Origin: an uncultured Oscillospiraceae bacterium
GTDB lineage: Bacteria > Bacillota > Clostridia > Oscillospirales > Oscillospiraceae
Length of the DNA stretch: 15,287 nt
Assembly (NCBI GenBank): GCA_934630555.1
Contig: CAKTXB010000021.1
Location: forward strand, 1 to 15,287
Direction: 5' to 3'
The number at the start of each line of letters is the position of its first letter. Within the stretch, counting starts at the first letter, position 1. Under the pieces are notes generated by a model. It was given only the letters and a program-made list of their open reading frames with translations. It had not been told where the DNA came from and made no database searches. Made by a program: the position numbers and the translations under genes. Shown here in pieces: positions 1 through 7,293 of the stretch.

Positions 1-2
1 CT

Positions 3-193
3 AAAGCGCCTCTTTTTTGCTGACTTTTTTCTGGCAAGGCAGAAAAAAGTCAGCCGCCGGAGGCACGGTTGCGGTGGTCCGACCACCGGGGAAAAAGCGG
101 TGACGGGCGCAAGCCTGCCGATTCCGGCAAGATCCGCCGGAGGCACGGCCACGCTGCGGCATACACCGAAGCAGTATCGGTGCTGCCGCACCG
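3..193. repeat. Structured intergenic repeat, copy 1
   Basis: This stretch is collinear with 7739-7930, with only a one-base offset. Shared perfect blocks are AAAGCGCCTCTTTT (3-16), TTTTCTGGCAAGGCAGAAAA (27-46), CGGGCGCAAGCCTGCCGA (104-121), ATCCGCCGGAGGCACGGC (132-149) and the hairpin CGGTGC-TGCC-GCACCG (178-193). The module CCGCCGGAGGCAC occurs twice inside the copy (54-66 and 134-146), about 80 nt apart. The copy probably continues left of the window. Minus-strand reading frames across it have no recognisable family, and similar peptides arise from copy 2, so I treat it as non-coding. Its function is unknown; it could be a mobile-derived or RNA-structure repeat. Confidence 0.8.
19..54. repeat. 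Perfect 15-bp hairpin of repeat copy 1
   Basis: The left arm GCTGACTTTTTTCTG (19-33) is the exact reverse complement of the right arm at 40-54. The loop is GCAAGG. There is no T-run after it on either side that would make a classical terminator. The equivalent hairpin of copy 2 (7756-7789) has the same loop but a partly different, still perfectly paired stem. Confidence 0.85.
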
Positions 194-195
194 AT
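176..195. repeat. 8-bp hairpin closing repeat copy 1
   Basis: ATCGGTGC (176-183) pairs with GCACCGAT (188-195) around the loop TGCC. The inner six base pairs are conserved at 7915-7930, where the loop is CCCC. No T-run follows here, unlike in copy 2 on the minus strand. Confidence 0.6.
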
Positions 196-238
196 CGGCA
201 ATTTGTGCGCATTTTTTGGAAAATGCGGAAACACTATC

Positions 239-267
239 TTGCAACGATAGGAAAAATGTTGTATAAT
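239..267 (+). promoter_or_regulatory. Sigma-A promoter of asnA-asnS
   Basis: A -35 box TTGCAA (239-244, four of six consensus bases) lies exactly 17 nt before a perfect -10 box TATAAT (262-267). Transcription would start near 274, leaving a leader of only about 23 nt. That is too short for a T-box or other riboswitch, so any control by asparagine or tRNA must act at the promoter or elsewhere. Confidence 0.8.
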
Positions 268-296
268 CCATTATTATTTCGCAAAGGAGCTCTGCC

Positions 297-1304
297 ATGA
301 GCAAGATCATGATTCCGGATGGCTACAAAGCGCCGCTGAGCGTTTATGAGCTGCAGCGTGCCATCGAGTTCATCAAAAGCAATTTTCAGACCAATCTCTG
401 CAATGCGCTGAATTTGCGCAGAGTGTCCGCGCCGCTGTTTGTGGAGCAGAACTCCGGCCTGAACGACAATTTGAACGGCGTGGAGCGGCCGGTTGGCTTT
501 GACATCCCGGATGTGGGGCTGAACGCGCAGGTGGTGCATTCGCTGGCAAAGTGGAAGCGGCTGGCGCTGAAGCGGTATGAGTTTCATGTGGGCAAGGGCC
601 TTGTGACGGACATGAACGCCATTCGGCGCGACGAGGTCGTGGACAATCTGCACTCGGTGTATGTGGACCAGTGGGATTGGGAGAAGGTCATTGCGCGCGA
701 GGACCGGACGGTGGAGTATCTCAAGCGGACGGTGCGCGACATCGTGGGCGCGGTGTGTGAAACGAACGACGCGCTGGGCGTGGCGTTCCCGTGTCTGCAC
801 ACGAAAATCGAACGGGAGGTATTCTTCATCACCACGCAGGAGCTGGAGGATATGTTCCCGGACAAGACGCCGAAGGAGCGCGAGAACGCCATTGTGCGCG
901 AGCACGGCACGGTGTTTTTGATGCAGATCGGCGGCAGGCTGCGGTCGGGCAAGCCCCATGACGGGCGCGCGCCGGACTATGACGACTGGGCGCTGAACGG
1001 CGATATTCTGGTTTGGAACCCGGTGCTGGAATGCGCGTTTGAAATTTCGTCCATGGGCATTCGTGTGGACGAGGAGTCGATGGCAAGGCAGCTGAAGCTG
1101 GCCGGGTGCGAGGAGCGGCGGGAGCTGCCGTTCCACAAAATGCTGCTGGCGGGCGAGCTGCCGCTGACGATGGGCGGCGGCATTGGCCAGAGCCGCGTTT
1201 GTATGCTGATGATCGGCACGTGCCACATTGGCGAGGTGCAGTCGAGCCTGTGGGATACGGCGACGCGGACGGCGTGCCAGGATGCGGGCATTTTGCTGCT
1301 GTAA
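297..1304 (+). CDS. asnA: Aspartate-ammonia ligase (asparagine synthetase A)
   Basis: The 335-residue product is the ammonia-dependent AsnA enzyme, which makes asparagine from aspartate, ammonia and ATP in the cytoplasm, with AMP and pyrophosphate as by-products. Its fold is that of class II aminoacyl-tRNA synthetases. Family blocks are seen throughout: [20 protein letters not shown] near residues 44-63, DMNAIRRDE at 105-113, YVDQWDWEK at 122-130, the [11 protein letters not shown] block, [10 protein letters not shown], and GGGIGQSR at 293-300 followed by HIGEVQSS. Length matches the family (about 330). The ATG is set by AAGGAG at 284-289, seven bases upstream. asnS follows after 104 nt with no promoter or terminator that I can see, so the two are probably co-transcribed and supply Asn directly for tRNA charging. 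No defects seen. Confidence 0.97.
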   Translation: MSKIMIPDGYKAPLSVYELQRAIEFIKSNFQTNLCNALNLRRVSAPLFVEQNSGLNDNLNGVERPVGFDIPDVGLNAQVVHSLAKWKRLALKRYEFHVGKGLVTDMNAIRRDEVVDNLHSVYVDQWDWEKVIAREDRTVEYLKRTVRDIVGAVCETNDALGVAFPCLHTKIEREVFFITTQELEDMFPDKTPKERENAIVREHGTVFLMQIGGRLRSGKPHDGRAPDYDDWALNGDILVWNPVLECAFEISSMGIRVDEESMARQLKLAGCEERRELPFHKMLLAGELPLTMGGGIGQSRVCMLMIGTCHIGEVQSSLWDTATRTACQDAGILLL

Positions 1305-1368
1305 CATGGATGGAAAGCATCGCACAGTTTGGCGCTTTTGTCAGAGCGCACGGTGCGGCGCATAGTAT

Positions 1369-1384
1369 CCGCCCTGCGGGGCGG
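1369..1384 (+). other. Small GC hairpin between asnA and asnS
   Basis: CCGCCC (1369-1374) pairs with GGGCGG (1379-1384) around TGCG, about 25 nt before the asnS start. Only a short T stretch (TTT) follows, so it is at most a weak attenuator or an mRNA stability element. Confidence 0.35.
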
Positions 1385-1408
1385 TTTGAAAAGAGGATAT
1401 TGAGAATT

Positions 1409-2803
1409 ATGGAACAGCTGATCCCTGTTCGTTCCCTGTTTCAGGACACGGAACACTATGCCGGTCAGGAAGTGAAGATCGGCGGCTGGGTGCGCAATCT
1501 GCGGGCCAGCAAGAATTTTGGGTTTATTGTACTGTCGGACGGCACGTATTTTACGCCGGTGCAGGTGGTTTACAGCGCGGAGCTGGAAAATTTTGCGGAG
1601 ATCTCCAAGCTGAACACGGGCGCAGCGGTCATTGTGACCGGCACGCTGGTGCTGACGCCGGATGCAAAGCAGCCGTTTGAGGTGCAGGCGGCGGCTGTGG
1701 CGGTGGAAGGTCCGTCGACGCCGGACTTCCCGATCCAGCCGAAGCGGCACTCCATGGAGTATCTGCGCACGGTGACGCATCTGCGGCCGCGGACGAATAC
1801 GTTCCAGGCGGTGTTCCGCGTGCGGAGCGTGATCGCGTTCGCGATCCACAAGTTCTTCCAGGAGCGCGGGTTCGTGTATGTGCACACGCCGATCATTACG
1901 GGCTCGGACTGCGAGGGCGCGGGCGAAATGTTCCAGGTGACGACGCTGGATCTCAACGATCCGCCGCGCACGGAGGACGGCAAAATCGACTATGCGCAGG
2001 ACTTCTTTGGAAAGCCCGCGAATCTGACGGTATCGGGTCAGCTGAACGGCGAAACATTTGCGATGGCGTTCCGGGATATTTACACGTTTGGACCGACGTT
2101 CCGCGCGGAAAACTCCAACACGACGCGCCATGCGGCGGAGTTCTGGATGATCGAGCCGGAGATCGCGTTTGCCGATCTGGCAGATGATATGAAGCTGGCG
2201 GAGGACATGCTGAAGTATATCATCGCTTACACGCTGGAAAACGCGCCGGCGGAGATGGCGTTCCTCAACCAGTTCGTGGACAAGGGGCTGCTGGACCGGC
2301 TGCACCATGTGCTGCATTCGGACTTTGGCCATGTGACGTACACGGAGGCTGTGGAGCTGCTGGAGCAGCACAACGACCAGTTCGACTATAAGGTGTTCTG
2401 GGGCTGCGATTTGCAGACGGAGCATGAGCGGTATTTGACAGAGCAGATCTTCAAGCGCCCGGTGTTTGTGACGGACTATCCGAAGGAGATCAAGGCGTTT
2501 TATATGAAGCTGAATCCGGACGGCAAGACCGTGGCGGCCATGGACTGCCTCGTGCCGGGCATTGGCGAGATCATTGGCGGCAGCCAGCGTGAGGACGACT
2601 ATGACACGCTGCTCGGGCGCATGAACGAGCTGGGGCTGAAGCCGGAGGACTATGGCTTCTATCTGGATCTGCGCAAGTACGGCTCGGCGCGGCACGCGGG
2701 CTTTGGCCTTGGGTTTGAGCGCTGCGTGATGTATTTGACGGGCATGGGCAATATTCGCGACGTGCTGCCGTTCCCGCGGACAGTCAATAACTGCGAGCTT
2801 TAA
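1409..2803 (+). CDS. asnS: Asparagine-tRNA ligase
   Basis: The 464-residue class IIb aminoacyl-tRNA synthetase attaches Asn to tRNA(Asn) using ATP. An N-terminal OB-fold anticodon-binding domain spans about residues 18-105 ([19 protein letters not shown]). The catalytic core has motif 1 near 149-163 ([15 protein letters not shown]), motif 2 at 231-250 ([17 protein letters not shown]) and motif 3 at 431-438 (GFGLGFER), ending in the family's typical DVLPFPR. Length fits AsnRS. The frame is open upstream to 1106, but that part overlaps asnA. The ATG at 1409 has AGAGGA at 1392-1397 and gives the standard N-terminus. With asnA upstream, the cell can both make and charge Asn directly. Whether the Asp-tRNA(Asn) amidation route also exists cannot be judged here. 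Confidence 0.97.
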   Translation: MEQLIPVRSLFQDTEHYAGQEVKIGGWVRNLRASKNFGFIVLSDGTYFTPVQVVYSAELENFAEISKLNTGAAVIVTGTLVLTPDAKQPFEVQAAAVAVEGPSTPDFPIQPKRHSMEYLRTVTHLRPRTNTFQAVFRVRSVIAFAIHKFFQERGFVYVHTPIITGSDCEGAGEMFQVTTLDLNDPPRTEDGKIDYAQDFFGKPANLTVSGQLNGETFAMAFRDIYTFGPTFRAENSNTTRHAAEFWMIEPEIAFADLADDMKLAEDMLKYIIAYTLENAPAEMAFLNQFVDKGLLDRLHHVLHSDFGHVTYTEAVELLEQHNDQFDYKVFWGCDLQTEHERYLTEQIFKRPVFVTDYPKEIKAFYMKLNPDGKTVAAMDCLVPGIGEIIGGSQREDDYDTLLGRMNELGLKPEDYGFYLDLRKYGSARHAGFGLGFERCVMYLTGMGNIRDVLPFPRTVNNCEL

Positions 2804-2814
2804 AGCATAAGCTG

Positions 2815-2844
2815 AGCTCCCCCGGCCGGGCGGCCGGGGGAGCT
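2815..2844 (+). terminator. Perfect GC-rich hairpin after asnS
   Basis: AGCTCCCCCGGCCG (2815-2828) is followed, after GG, by its exact reverse complement ending at 2844. It begins 12 nt after the asnS stop. There is no T-tract after it (TGGACTG follows), so it may act as an mRNA 3'-end stabiliser or a weak terminator rather than a classical intrinsic terminator. Confidence 0.55.
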
Positions 2845-2949
2845 TGGACTGTAAATAAGCCTTGCAGAGTTCGCGCCCGCAGGCGCAAAGAAAACACGGA
2901 TCATGTTCGGCGGCATGTACGTCGCAGAAAATACGCTGCACCCTGTAAG

Positions 2950-3141
2950 TTGCGTGAGCCGCCAAGCGCACAAGCTATGCGCAGTGCGATCAGCCAAGAC
3001 GAACGCATACAGAACGAAGCTTTGCAGTGGGATTTATGCGCTGAAAGCGCACAGATCCTGCGCAGCATGGTGCAAGCCTTTTCAGACGCGGACATGGCGC
3101 AGCGGTTCACGTTTGAGAGTGTGACAAAAACACTTTTTTGA
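2950..3141 (+). CDS. Doubtful small ORF, unknown function
   Basis: A 63-codon frame from TTG (an ATG at 2977 would give 54 residues) ends 11 nt before a clear intrinsic terminator. From about residue 14 the peptide looks like a mixed soluble sequence (for example AQILRSMVQAFSDADMAQRF), not a repetitive shadow. It has no clear ribosome binding site, signal peptide or membrane segment, and I recognise no family. The frame is open upstream back to the asnS end, but that part is Arg-rich and unconvincing. It could be a real small protein, a gene remnant or chance. Confidence 0.25.
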   Translation: MREPPSAQAMRSAISQDERIQNEALQWDLCAESAQILRSMVQAFSDADMAQRFTFESVTKTLF

Positions 3142-3152
3142 CACGTTCAGGT

Positions 3153-3182
3153 CCTCCGGCCGCATGGCCGGAGGTCATTTTT
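3153..3182 (+). terminator. Intrinsic terminator
   Basis: CCTCCGGCC (3153-3161) pairs with GGCCGGAGG (3166-3174) around GCAT, followed by TCATTTTT. This separates the asnA-asnS unit from the exporter operon. The minus-strand side has no matching T-run close to the stem. Confidence 0.8.
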
Positions 3183-3209
3183 GGCGATTTTCACGATTTT
3201 TGTGGAGAA

Positions 3210-3229
3210 ATATTTACATAATATTCACA
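3210..3229 (+). promoter_or_regulatory. Direct repeat ATATTYACA, possible operator
   Basis: ATATTTACA (3210-3218) and ATATTCACA (3221-3229) are direct repeats 11 nt apart, one helical turn, ending 9 nt before the -10 box. A related ATTTTCACG lies at 3187-3195, about two turns further up. Tandem sites in phase like this are typical of response-regulator or activator binding. No regulator gene is visible nearby. Confidence 0.35.
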
Positions 3230-3244
3230 ATACACCGCTATAAT
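3213..3244 (+). promoter_or_regulatory. Promoter of the exporter operon
   Basis: A perfect TATAAT lies at 3239-3244. The best -35 candidate, TTTACA at 3213-3218, is 20 nt away, which is longer than optimal and suggests a promoter that needs an activator. It lies just downstream of the terminator at 3153-3182 and about 38 nt before the first gene of the operon. Confidence 0.55.
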
Positions 3245-3281
3245 GGGAACACAAAATGATGCGTGAAGGGGCTAAAAGCAA

Positions 3282-5051
3282 ATGGCACAGACGCAGACGG
3301 TAAAAAAGAAGAAAAAGATCAAAAAGCGTTGGGTCATCCTTGGTGTGGTCGCAGTGTTGGCGGCGGCGCTTTTGATCGTGCCGAAGATGATGGCGCGGAA
3401 GGTGATCAGCGGGATGCTGCGCATGAGCGACGTGACGACGGTGAGCCGGATGGACCTGCAGAGCACGATCTCGGGCACGGGCACGGTAGAGAGCGCGAAC
3501 GCGACGAGCGTGTATTCTTCCCTGGCATATCCGGTGATGGCTGTGCATGTGGAGGTCGGCGATGTGGTGGCCGAAGGCGATCTGCTGGCGGAGCTGGACC
3601 CGGAGAACGTGGAAAACCAGATCAACACGCAGAAGGCGAGTCTGGAAACGGCGCAGGCAGCCGGCAGCGCGCAGGTGAAAAGCGCGCAGGACAGCTACAA
3701 CAGCTATAAAAAGACGCTGGACGACGGGCTGAACAGCAGCCTGCTTGCCGCGCAGGCACAGGTGGACGCGGCGAAGGATGCCTATGAAAAGGCACAGACG
3801 GGTCTGGAGCGCTATGAGCGGTCGCTGGATGCGGGGGAGAATACGCAGCTTTTGAGCGCGAAAAACTCCCGCAATCAGGCGCGGTCGGCGCTGGACAGCG
3901 CACAAAGCGCGCTGGATGCGGCACAAGCGGCGCGGGATACAGCGGCGGCAGAGCTGGCAACGGCAAACAATGCGCTGGCGACGGCGCAGGAGGAGCTGAA
4001 GGCACTGGAGGCAGGCTCGCCGGAATATGAAGCGCTGAATGCGCAGATCATGAACGCTTTGCAGCCGGCGGCTTTGCAGGCGCAGAGCGCGTATGACGCG
4101 GCGGAGGCGCAGTGCGGCGCGCTGGAGCAGCAGGTGGACACAGCGGCGGATGCGTATCAGCTGGCAAAGACGGCGTATGACGCGGCACAAACGGGCGCGG
4201 ACGACGCGCTGGACGACTACCGCGACGCGGTGGACACGGCGAAGGATGCGTATGACAAGGCTGTGACGAATCTGGAGGCGACGCAGAAGGCAGTGGACGG
4301 GCAGCTGCAGAGCTACTCGAACGCGGTACAGAGCGCAAAGGCCGGGTCGAGCACGGCGGTGACGCAGGAGGGGCTGCATCAGCTGGAGCAGACGCTCTCG
4401 GATACAAGGATCACGGCGCCTTGCAGCGGCACGGTGACGGCGGTGTATGCCAAGGTGGGCAGTTCCGGATCGGGGTTGCTGTTTGTGATCGAGGATCTGG
4501 ACAATCTGGTCGTGGAAACGACGGTGAAGGGATATGACATCGGCACACTGGCGGAGGGACAGAAGGTGTCCATCCGTTCGGATGCGACGGGCGACGCGGA
4601 ATTTGCCGGCACGCTGACGAGCATTGCGCCGACGGCACAGAAGAACGCCTACGGCGTGACGAACGCGACGGGCAGCGACACGCTGTTTGACGCGGAGGTA
4701 TCGGTGGACACGAAGGACACCGGGCTGCGCGTGGGATTGGAGGCGCAGCTGGACTATGTATTGCAGAAAGAAACAAACGTGCTGGTCGTGCCGTATGAGG
4801 CAGTGTATACGAACGGCAGCGGGCAGACGTGCGTGATAACGGTGGAAACGCTGGACGGCGGGAAATATGTGCTGCATGAGGTGCCGGTGGAAACGGGCAT
4901 GGACAATGATCTGGACATTGCCGTTTCCGGCGATGGCCTGGACGAGGGCATGCGCGTGGTACAGGCGCCGGACCGCTATCGTGACTTCATCGGGCAGACG
5001 CTGACGGCTATGTCGGCGCAGATGGAAGCGATGATGGGGATGATGGGATGA
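3282..5051 (+). CDS. Membrane-fusion (HlyD/MacA-type) efflux adaptor
   Basis: The 589-residue adaptor of an ABC exporter is anchored by a poly-Lys N-terminus and one membrane helix (residues about 17-34). The first barrel-sandwich half (VESANATSVYSSLAYPVMAV, then EGDLLAELDPENVENQ) is at about 68-113. A very long Ala-, Asp- and Gln-rich coiled coil follows at about 112-365. The second barrel-sandwich half is near 372-400 (DTRITAPCSGTVTAVYA), then beta-barrel and membrane-proximal domains. The C-terminus is Met-rich ([13 protein letters not shown]). It resembles MacA/YknX but is longer, because of the coiled coil. The ATG has GAAGGGG at 3265-3271. Its stop overlaps the ATPase start by four bases (ATGA), showing tight coupling. 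The substrate is unknown; antimicrobial peptides, toxins or lipids are possible by family. Confidence 0.92.
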   Translation: MAQTQTVKKKKKIKKRWVILGVVAVLAAALLIVPKMMARKVISGMLRMSDVTTVSRMDLQSTISGTGTVESANATSVYSSLAYPVMAVHVEVGDVVAEGDLLAELDPENVENQINTQKASLETAQAAGSAQVKSAQDSYNSYKKTLDDGLNSSLLAAQAQVDAAKDAYEKAQTGLERYERSLDAGENTQLLSAKNSRNQARSALDSAQSALDAAQAARDTAAAELATANNALATAQEELKALEAGSPEYEALNAQIMNALQPAALQAQSAYDAAEAQCGALEQQVDTAADAYQLAKTAYDAAQTGADDALDDYRDAVDTAKDAYDKAVTNLEATQKAVDGQLQSYSNAVQSAKAGSSTAVTQEGLHQLEQTLSDTRITAPCSGTVTAVYAKVGSSGSGLLFVIEDLDNLVVETTVKGYDIGTLAEGQKVSIRSDATGDAEFAGTLTSIAPTAQKNAYGVTNATGSDTLFDAEVSVDTKDTGLRVGLEAQLDYVLQKETNVLVVPYEAVYTNGSGQTCVITVETLDGGKYVLHEVPVETGMDNDLDIAVSGDGLDEGMRVVQAPDRYRDFIGQTLTAMSAQMEAMMGMMG

Positions 5052-5752
5052 GCGAGGAAAAGCAGCTGATCCGGATGCGCGGCATTTACAAGCGCTTTTA
5101 TGAAGGGCAGGAGAACGAGCTGGAAATTCTGCACGGCATTGATCTGGACGTGCGGGAGGGCGAGTTCGTGTCGATCGTAGGCGCGTCGGGCTCGGGCAAG
5201 TCGACGCTGATGAATCTTATCGGCGTATTGGACCGGCCGTCGGAGGGCAGCTATATACTGGACGGCGTGGACATCAGCGAGGCGGACGACAGCGAGCTGT
5301 CGGCCATCCGCAATAAGAAGATCGGGTTCGTGTTCCAGAACTTTAACCTGATCGGGCGGACGAACGCGCTGCGAAATGTGGAGCTACCGATGCTGTATGC
5401 CGGGGTGCCGCAGAAAAAGCGGACGGAGCGGGCAAAGCAGCTGCTGGACATGGTGGAGATGACCGACCGGATGTATCACCAGCCGAACGAGCTTTCCGGC
5501 GGACAGAAGCAGCGCGTGGCCATTGCGCGCGCCATGGCGAACGACCCGGCCATCATTCTGGCGGACGAGCCGACGGGCGCGCTGGACAGCAAGACCGGGC
5601 GGCTGGTGATGGATCTGTTCCACAAGCTGAATCAGGAACAGGGCAAGACGATCGTGCTCATTACGCACAACCAGAAGCTTGCCATGGAAACGCAGCGCGT
5701 GCTGACGATGTGCGACGGCATTCTGGGAGAGGAGGCCGTGGAATGCGTTTGA
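5048..5752 (+). CDS. ABC transporter ATPase, MacB/LolD type
   Basis: This 234-residue cytoplasmic nucleotide-binding subunit powers the exporter. All motifs are present: Walker [10 protein letters not shown] (45-53), Q-loop Gln97 (FVFQNFNL), signature LSGGQ (149-153), Walker B IILADE (169-174), D-loop GALD, and switch His207 (ITHN). Length and sequence style ([22 protein letters not shown]) place it in the MacB/LolD/YknY group that works with FtsX-fold permeases. It starts inside the adaptor's stop codon and overlaps the permease start by ten bases, so the three proteins are made together. No missing key residue. Confidence 0.96.
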   Translation: MSEEKQLIRMRGIYKRFYEGQENELEILHGIDLDVREGEFVSIVGASGSGKSTLMNLIGVLDRPSEGSYILDGVDISEADDSELSAIRNKKIGFVFQNFNLIGRTNALRNVELPMLYAGVPQKKRTERAKQLLDMVEMTDRMYHQPNELSGGQKQRVAIARAMANDPAIILADEPTGALDSKTGRLVMDLFHKLNQEQGKTIVLITHNQKLAMETQRVLTMCDGILGEEAVECV

Positions 5753-7014
5753 TGGAAAATCTGCGCATAGCGCTGGAAGGATTGAAGGCCAACAAGATGC
5801 GGGCCCTTTTGACGATGCTGGGCATTATCATCGGCATTGCGGCGGTCATTGGCATTTTGACGGTGGGCGACGGACTGTCGAGCACCATCACGAGCCAGAT
5901 GAGCAGCTTTGGCGCGTCGACGATCACAGTGTCTTTGCAGCAGAAAACGAGCCAGATCGACATGAACAGCATGATGAGCATGATGGCGCAGCCGGAGGAC
6001 GAAGACCTCATTACGGATGAGATGATCGAGGCAATGTATGCGCGCTATGCGAACGACATCAAGGCCATTGGGCTGACGAAATCGGTTGGCAGCGGACAGG
6101 TGAAGGACGGACGGCTGTATGCGAACGTGACCGTGAACGGCGTGAGCGAGGGGTCATTTGAGATCGAGGATGTGGAGCTGGCGGCCGGGCGGCTGCTGCG
6201 GCAGTCAGATCTGGACGGAACACGGAATGTGTGCGTGGTGAGCAACAAGCTGGTGAACAATCTGTTTGACGGCGACACGGACGCGGCGCTGGGCAGCGAG
6301 ATCTCCGTGCAGCTGAAAAGCGACCGGCTGCGGCTGCGCATCGTGGGCGTGTACCGCTATAAGGCGTCGGCATTTTCAATATCGACGGCGTCGGAAAAGG
6401 ATATGTCGACGACGCTGTATATGCCGGTGACGACGGCCAAGCGCGTGTCGGGCGGCGCGGATGGGTACTCGTATTTTACCGTGATGGCGGCGGCCGAGGC
6501 GGACAGCGCGCAGGTGGGCAATGAGGTCAGCAGCTATCTCAACCGCTATTACCGGCACAACGACGACTATCGTGTGGCGTCGATGAGCATGGAGAGCGTG
6601 ATCGAATCGGTGGACAGCATGATGAAAAAGCTGTCGATCGCCATTTCGGTCATTGCGGCGATCTCACTGCTGGTGGGCGGCATTGGCGTGATGAACATTA
6701 TGCTGGTGTCGGTGACGGAGCGGACGCGCGAGATCGGTACGCGCAAGGCGCTGGGCGCGACGAACGGCGACATTCGCGAACAGTTTGTGGTGGAGAGCAT
6801 CATCATCTGCCTGGTGGGCGGTGTGATCGGCATTATAGTGGGCACGATCTGGGGCTATGTTGGCAGCTCGATGCTGGACGCGGCCAGTCTGCCGGGGATC
6901 GGCAGCATTGCACTGGCAGTCGGTTTCTCACTGGCGGTGGGGGTATTCTTTGGATACTACCCGGCGAATAAGGCGGCGAAGCTCGACCCGATCGAGGCTT
7001 TGCGATATGAATAA
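5743..7014 (+). CDS. ABC transporter permease, MacB/FtsX family
   Basis: The 423-residue membrane subunit forms a dimer with the ATPase and docks the adaptor. Helix 1 is at about 21-42 (ALLTMLGIIIGIAAVIGIL), followed by a large extracytoplasmic MacB_PCD domain. Three more helices lie near 296-322, 350-372 and 386-405. The family hallmark VTERTREIGTRKALGA lies between helices 2 and 3, and the protein ends in LDPIEALRYE. The start at 5743 is chosen because GAGGAGG at 5729-5735 sits seven bases before it. The open frame back to 5710 and an ATG at 5752 fit less well. A Met cluster (M74, M77, M78, M80, M81) follows the first helix and echoes the adaptor's Met-rich tail. A terminator follows nine bases after the stop. 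Confidence 0.95.
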   Translation: MRLMENLRIALEGLKANKMRALLTMLGIIIGIAAVIGILTVGDGLSSTITSQMSSFGASTITVSLQQKTSQIDMNSMMSMMAQPEDEDLITDEMIEAMYARYANDIKAIGLTKSVGSGQVKDGRLYANVTVNGVSEGSFEIEDVELAAGRLLRQSDLDGTRNVCVVSNKLVNNLFDGDTDAALGSEISVQLKSDRLRLRIVGVYRYKASAFSISTASEKDMSTTLYMPVTTAKRVSGGADGYSYFTVMAAAEADSAQVGNEVSSYLNRYYRHNDDYRVASMSMESVIESVDSMMKKLSIAISVIAAISLLVGGIGVMNIMLVSVTERTREIGTRKALGATNGDIREQFVVESIIICLVGGVIGIIVGTIWGYVGSSMLDAASLPGIGSIALAVGFSLAVGVFFGYYPANKAAKLDPIEALRYE

Positions 7015-7022
7015 GGGGAGGG

Positions 7023-7048
7023 GCGCGCCGAAAGGCGCGCTTCTTTTT
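7023..7048 (+). terminator. Intrinsic terminator of the exporter operon
   Basis: GCGCGCC (7023-7029) pairs with GGCGCGC (7034-7040) around a GAAA (GNRA) tetraloop, followed by TTCTTTTT. It begins 8 nt after the permease stop. Confidence 0.85.
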
Positions 7049-7050
7049 GC

Positions 7051-7073
7051 GCCCCGGAGGGGCCTTGTTTTTT
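7051..7073 (+). terminator. Second terminator-like hairpin
   Basis: GCCCC (7051-7055) pairs with GGGGC (7059-7063) around GGA, followed by CTTGTTTTTT. It lies directly after the first terminator and probably acts as a back-up. The stem is short. Confidence 0.5.
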
Positions 7074-7102
7074 GCAGCGTTACAGGTTGGGCGGGGGTTT
7101 TG

Positions 7103-7117
7103 CGGGGCTTCGCCCCG
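7103..7117. repeat. Hairpin CGGGGC/GCCCCG
   Basis: CGGGGC (7103-7108) and GCCCCG (7112-7117) flank TTC. GTACCCCGTGTTTTT follows, whose CCCCG can compete for the same left arm. It is part of the hairpin cluster downstream of the permease; no gene is seen here. Confidence 0.45.
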
Positions 7118-7175
7118 GTACCCCGTGTTTTTGCAAAACCTTTGGTTTTTGCGTTTTATTCTGGCAGTGCCTACC

Positions 7176-7197
7176 AGGGGGGCGGCTCGGCCCCCCT
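7176..7197. repeat. GC hairpin AGGGGGGC/GCCCCCCT
   Basis: An exact eight-base inverted repeat surrounds GGCTCG and is followed by TTCTTTCCC. It abuts, and shares its last bases with, the hairpin at 7196-7220. It could weakly terminate plus-strand transcripts. Confidence 0.5.
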
Positions 7198-7220
7198 TTC
7201 TTTCCCGCGGGGAAAGAAAG
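7196..7220. repeat. Perfect 11-bp hairpin, possible relative of the repeat family
   Basis: CTTTCTTTCCC (7196-7206) pairs exactly with GGGAAAGAAAG (7210-7220) around GCG. A pyrimidine-rich left arm, purine-rich right arm, then CGCCGCCGGCGG resembles the layout of 27-66 and 7763-7802, where the hairpin is followed by CCGCCGGAGG. Kinship is suggestive, not proven. Confidence 0.55.
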
Positions 7221-7247
7221 CGCCGCCGGCGGTGTAAAGAAAGGCGG

Positions 7248-7275
7248 TCAAGGGGGCTTCCGATGGCCCCCTTGA
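7248..7275. repeat. 10-bp inverted repeat
   Basis: TCAAGGGGGC (7248-7257) and GCCCCCTTGA (7266-7275) are exact reverse complements around TTCCGATG. No T-run follows. Its GGGGGC/GCCCCC core recurs at 7294-7315 and 7177-7196. Confidence 0.55.
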
Positions 7276-7293
7276 CAATCCCCGACGGCCAAT

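Noticed and set aside
3..193. CRISPR array
   Set aside because: The repeated modules are irregular, differ in sequence and sit in two distant copies; there is no regular repeat-spacer pattern and no cas gene.
268..296. T-box or other riboswitch before asnA
   Set aside because: The leader from the promoter is about 23 nt, and no T-box consensus is present there or between asnA and asnS.
1106..1408. An upstream extension of asnS into asnA
   Set aside because: It overlaps asnA in another frame; the ATG at 1409 gives the normal AsnRS length.
977..2971. A 664-codon minus-strand frame opposite asnA and asnS
   Set aside because: It is the codon-position mirror of two certain genes; the Arg/His/Leu-rich product has no recognisable domain.
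3225..4877. A 550-codon minus-strand frame opposite the exporter adaptor
   Set aside because: It is the mirror of the Ala-rich coiled coil, giving runs of Arg, Leu and Cys; not protein-like.
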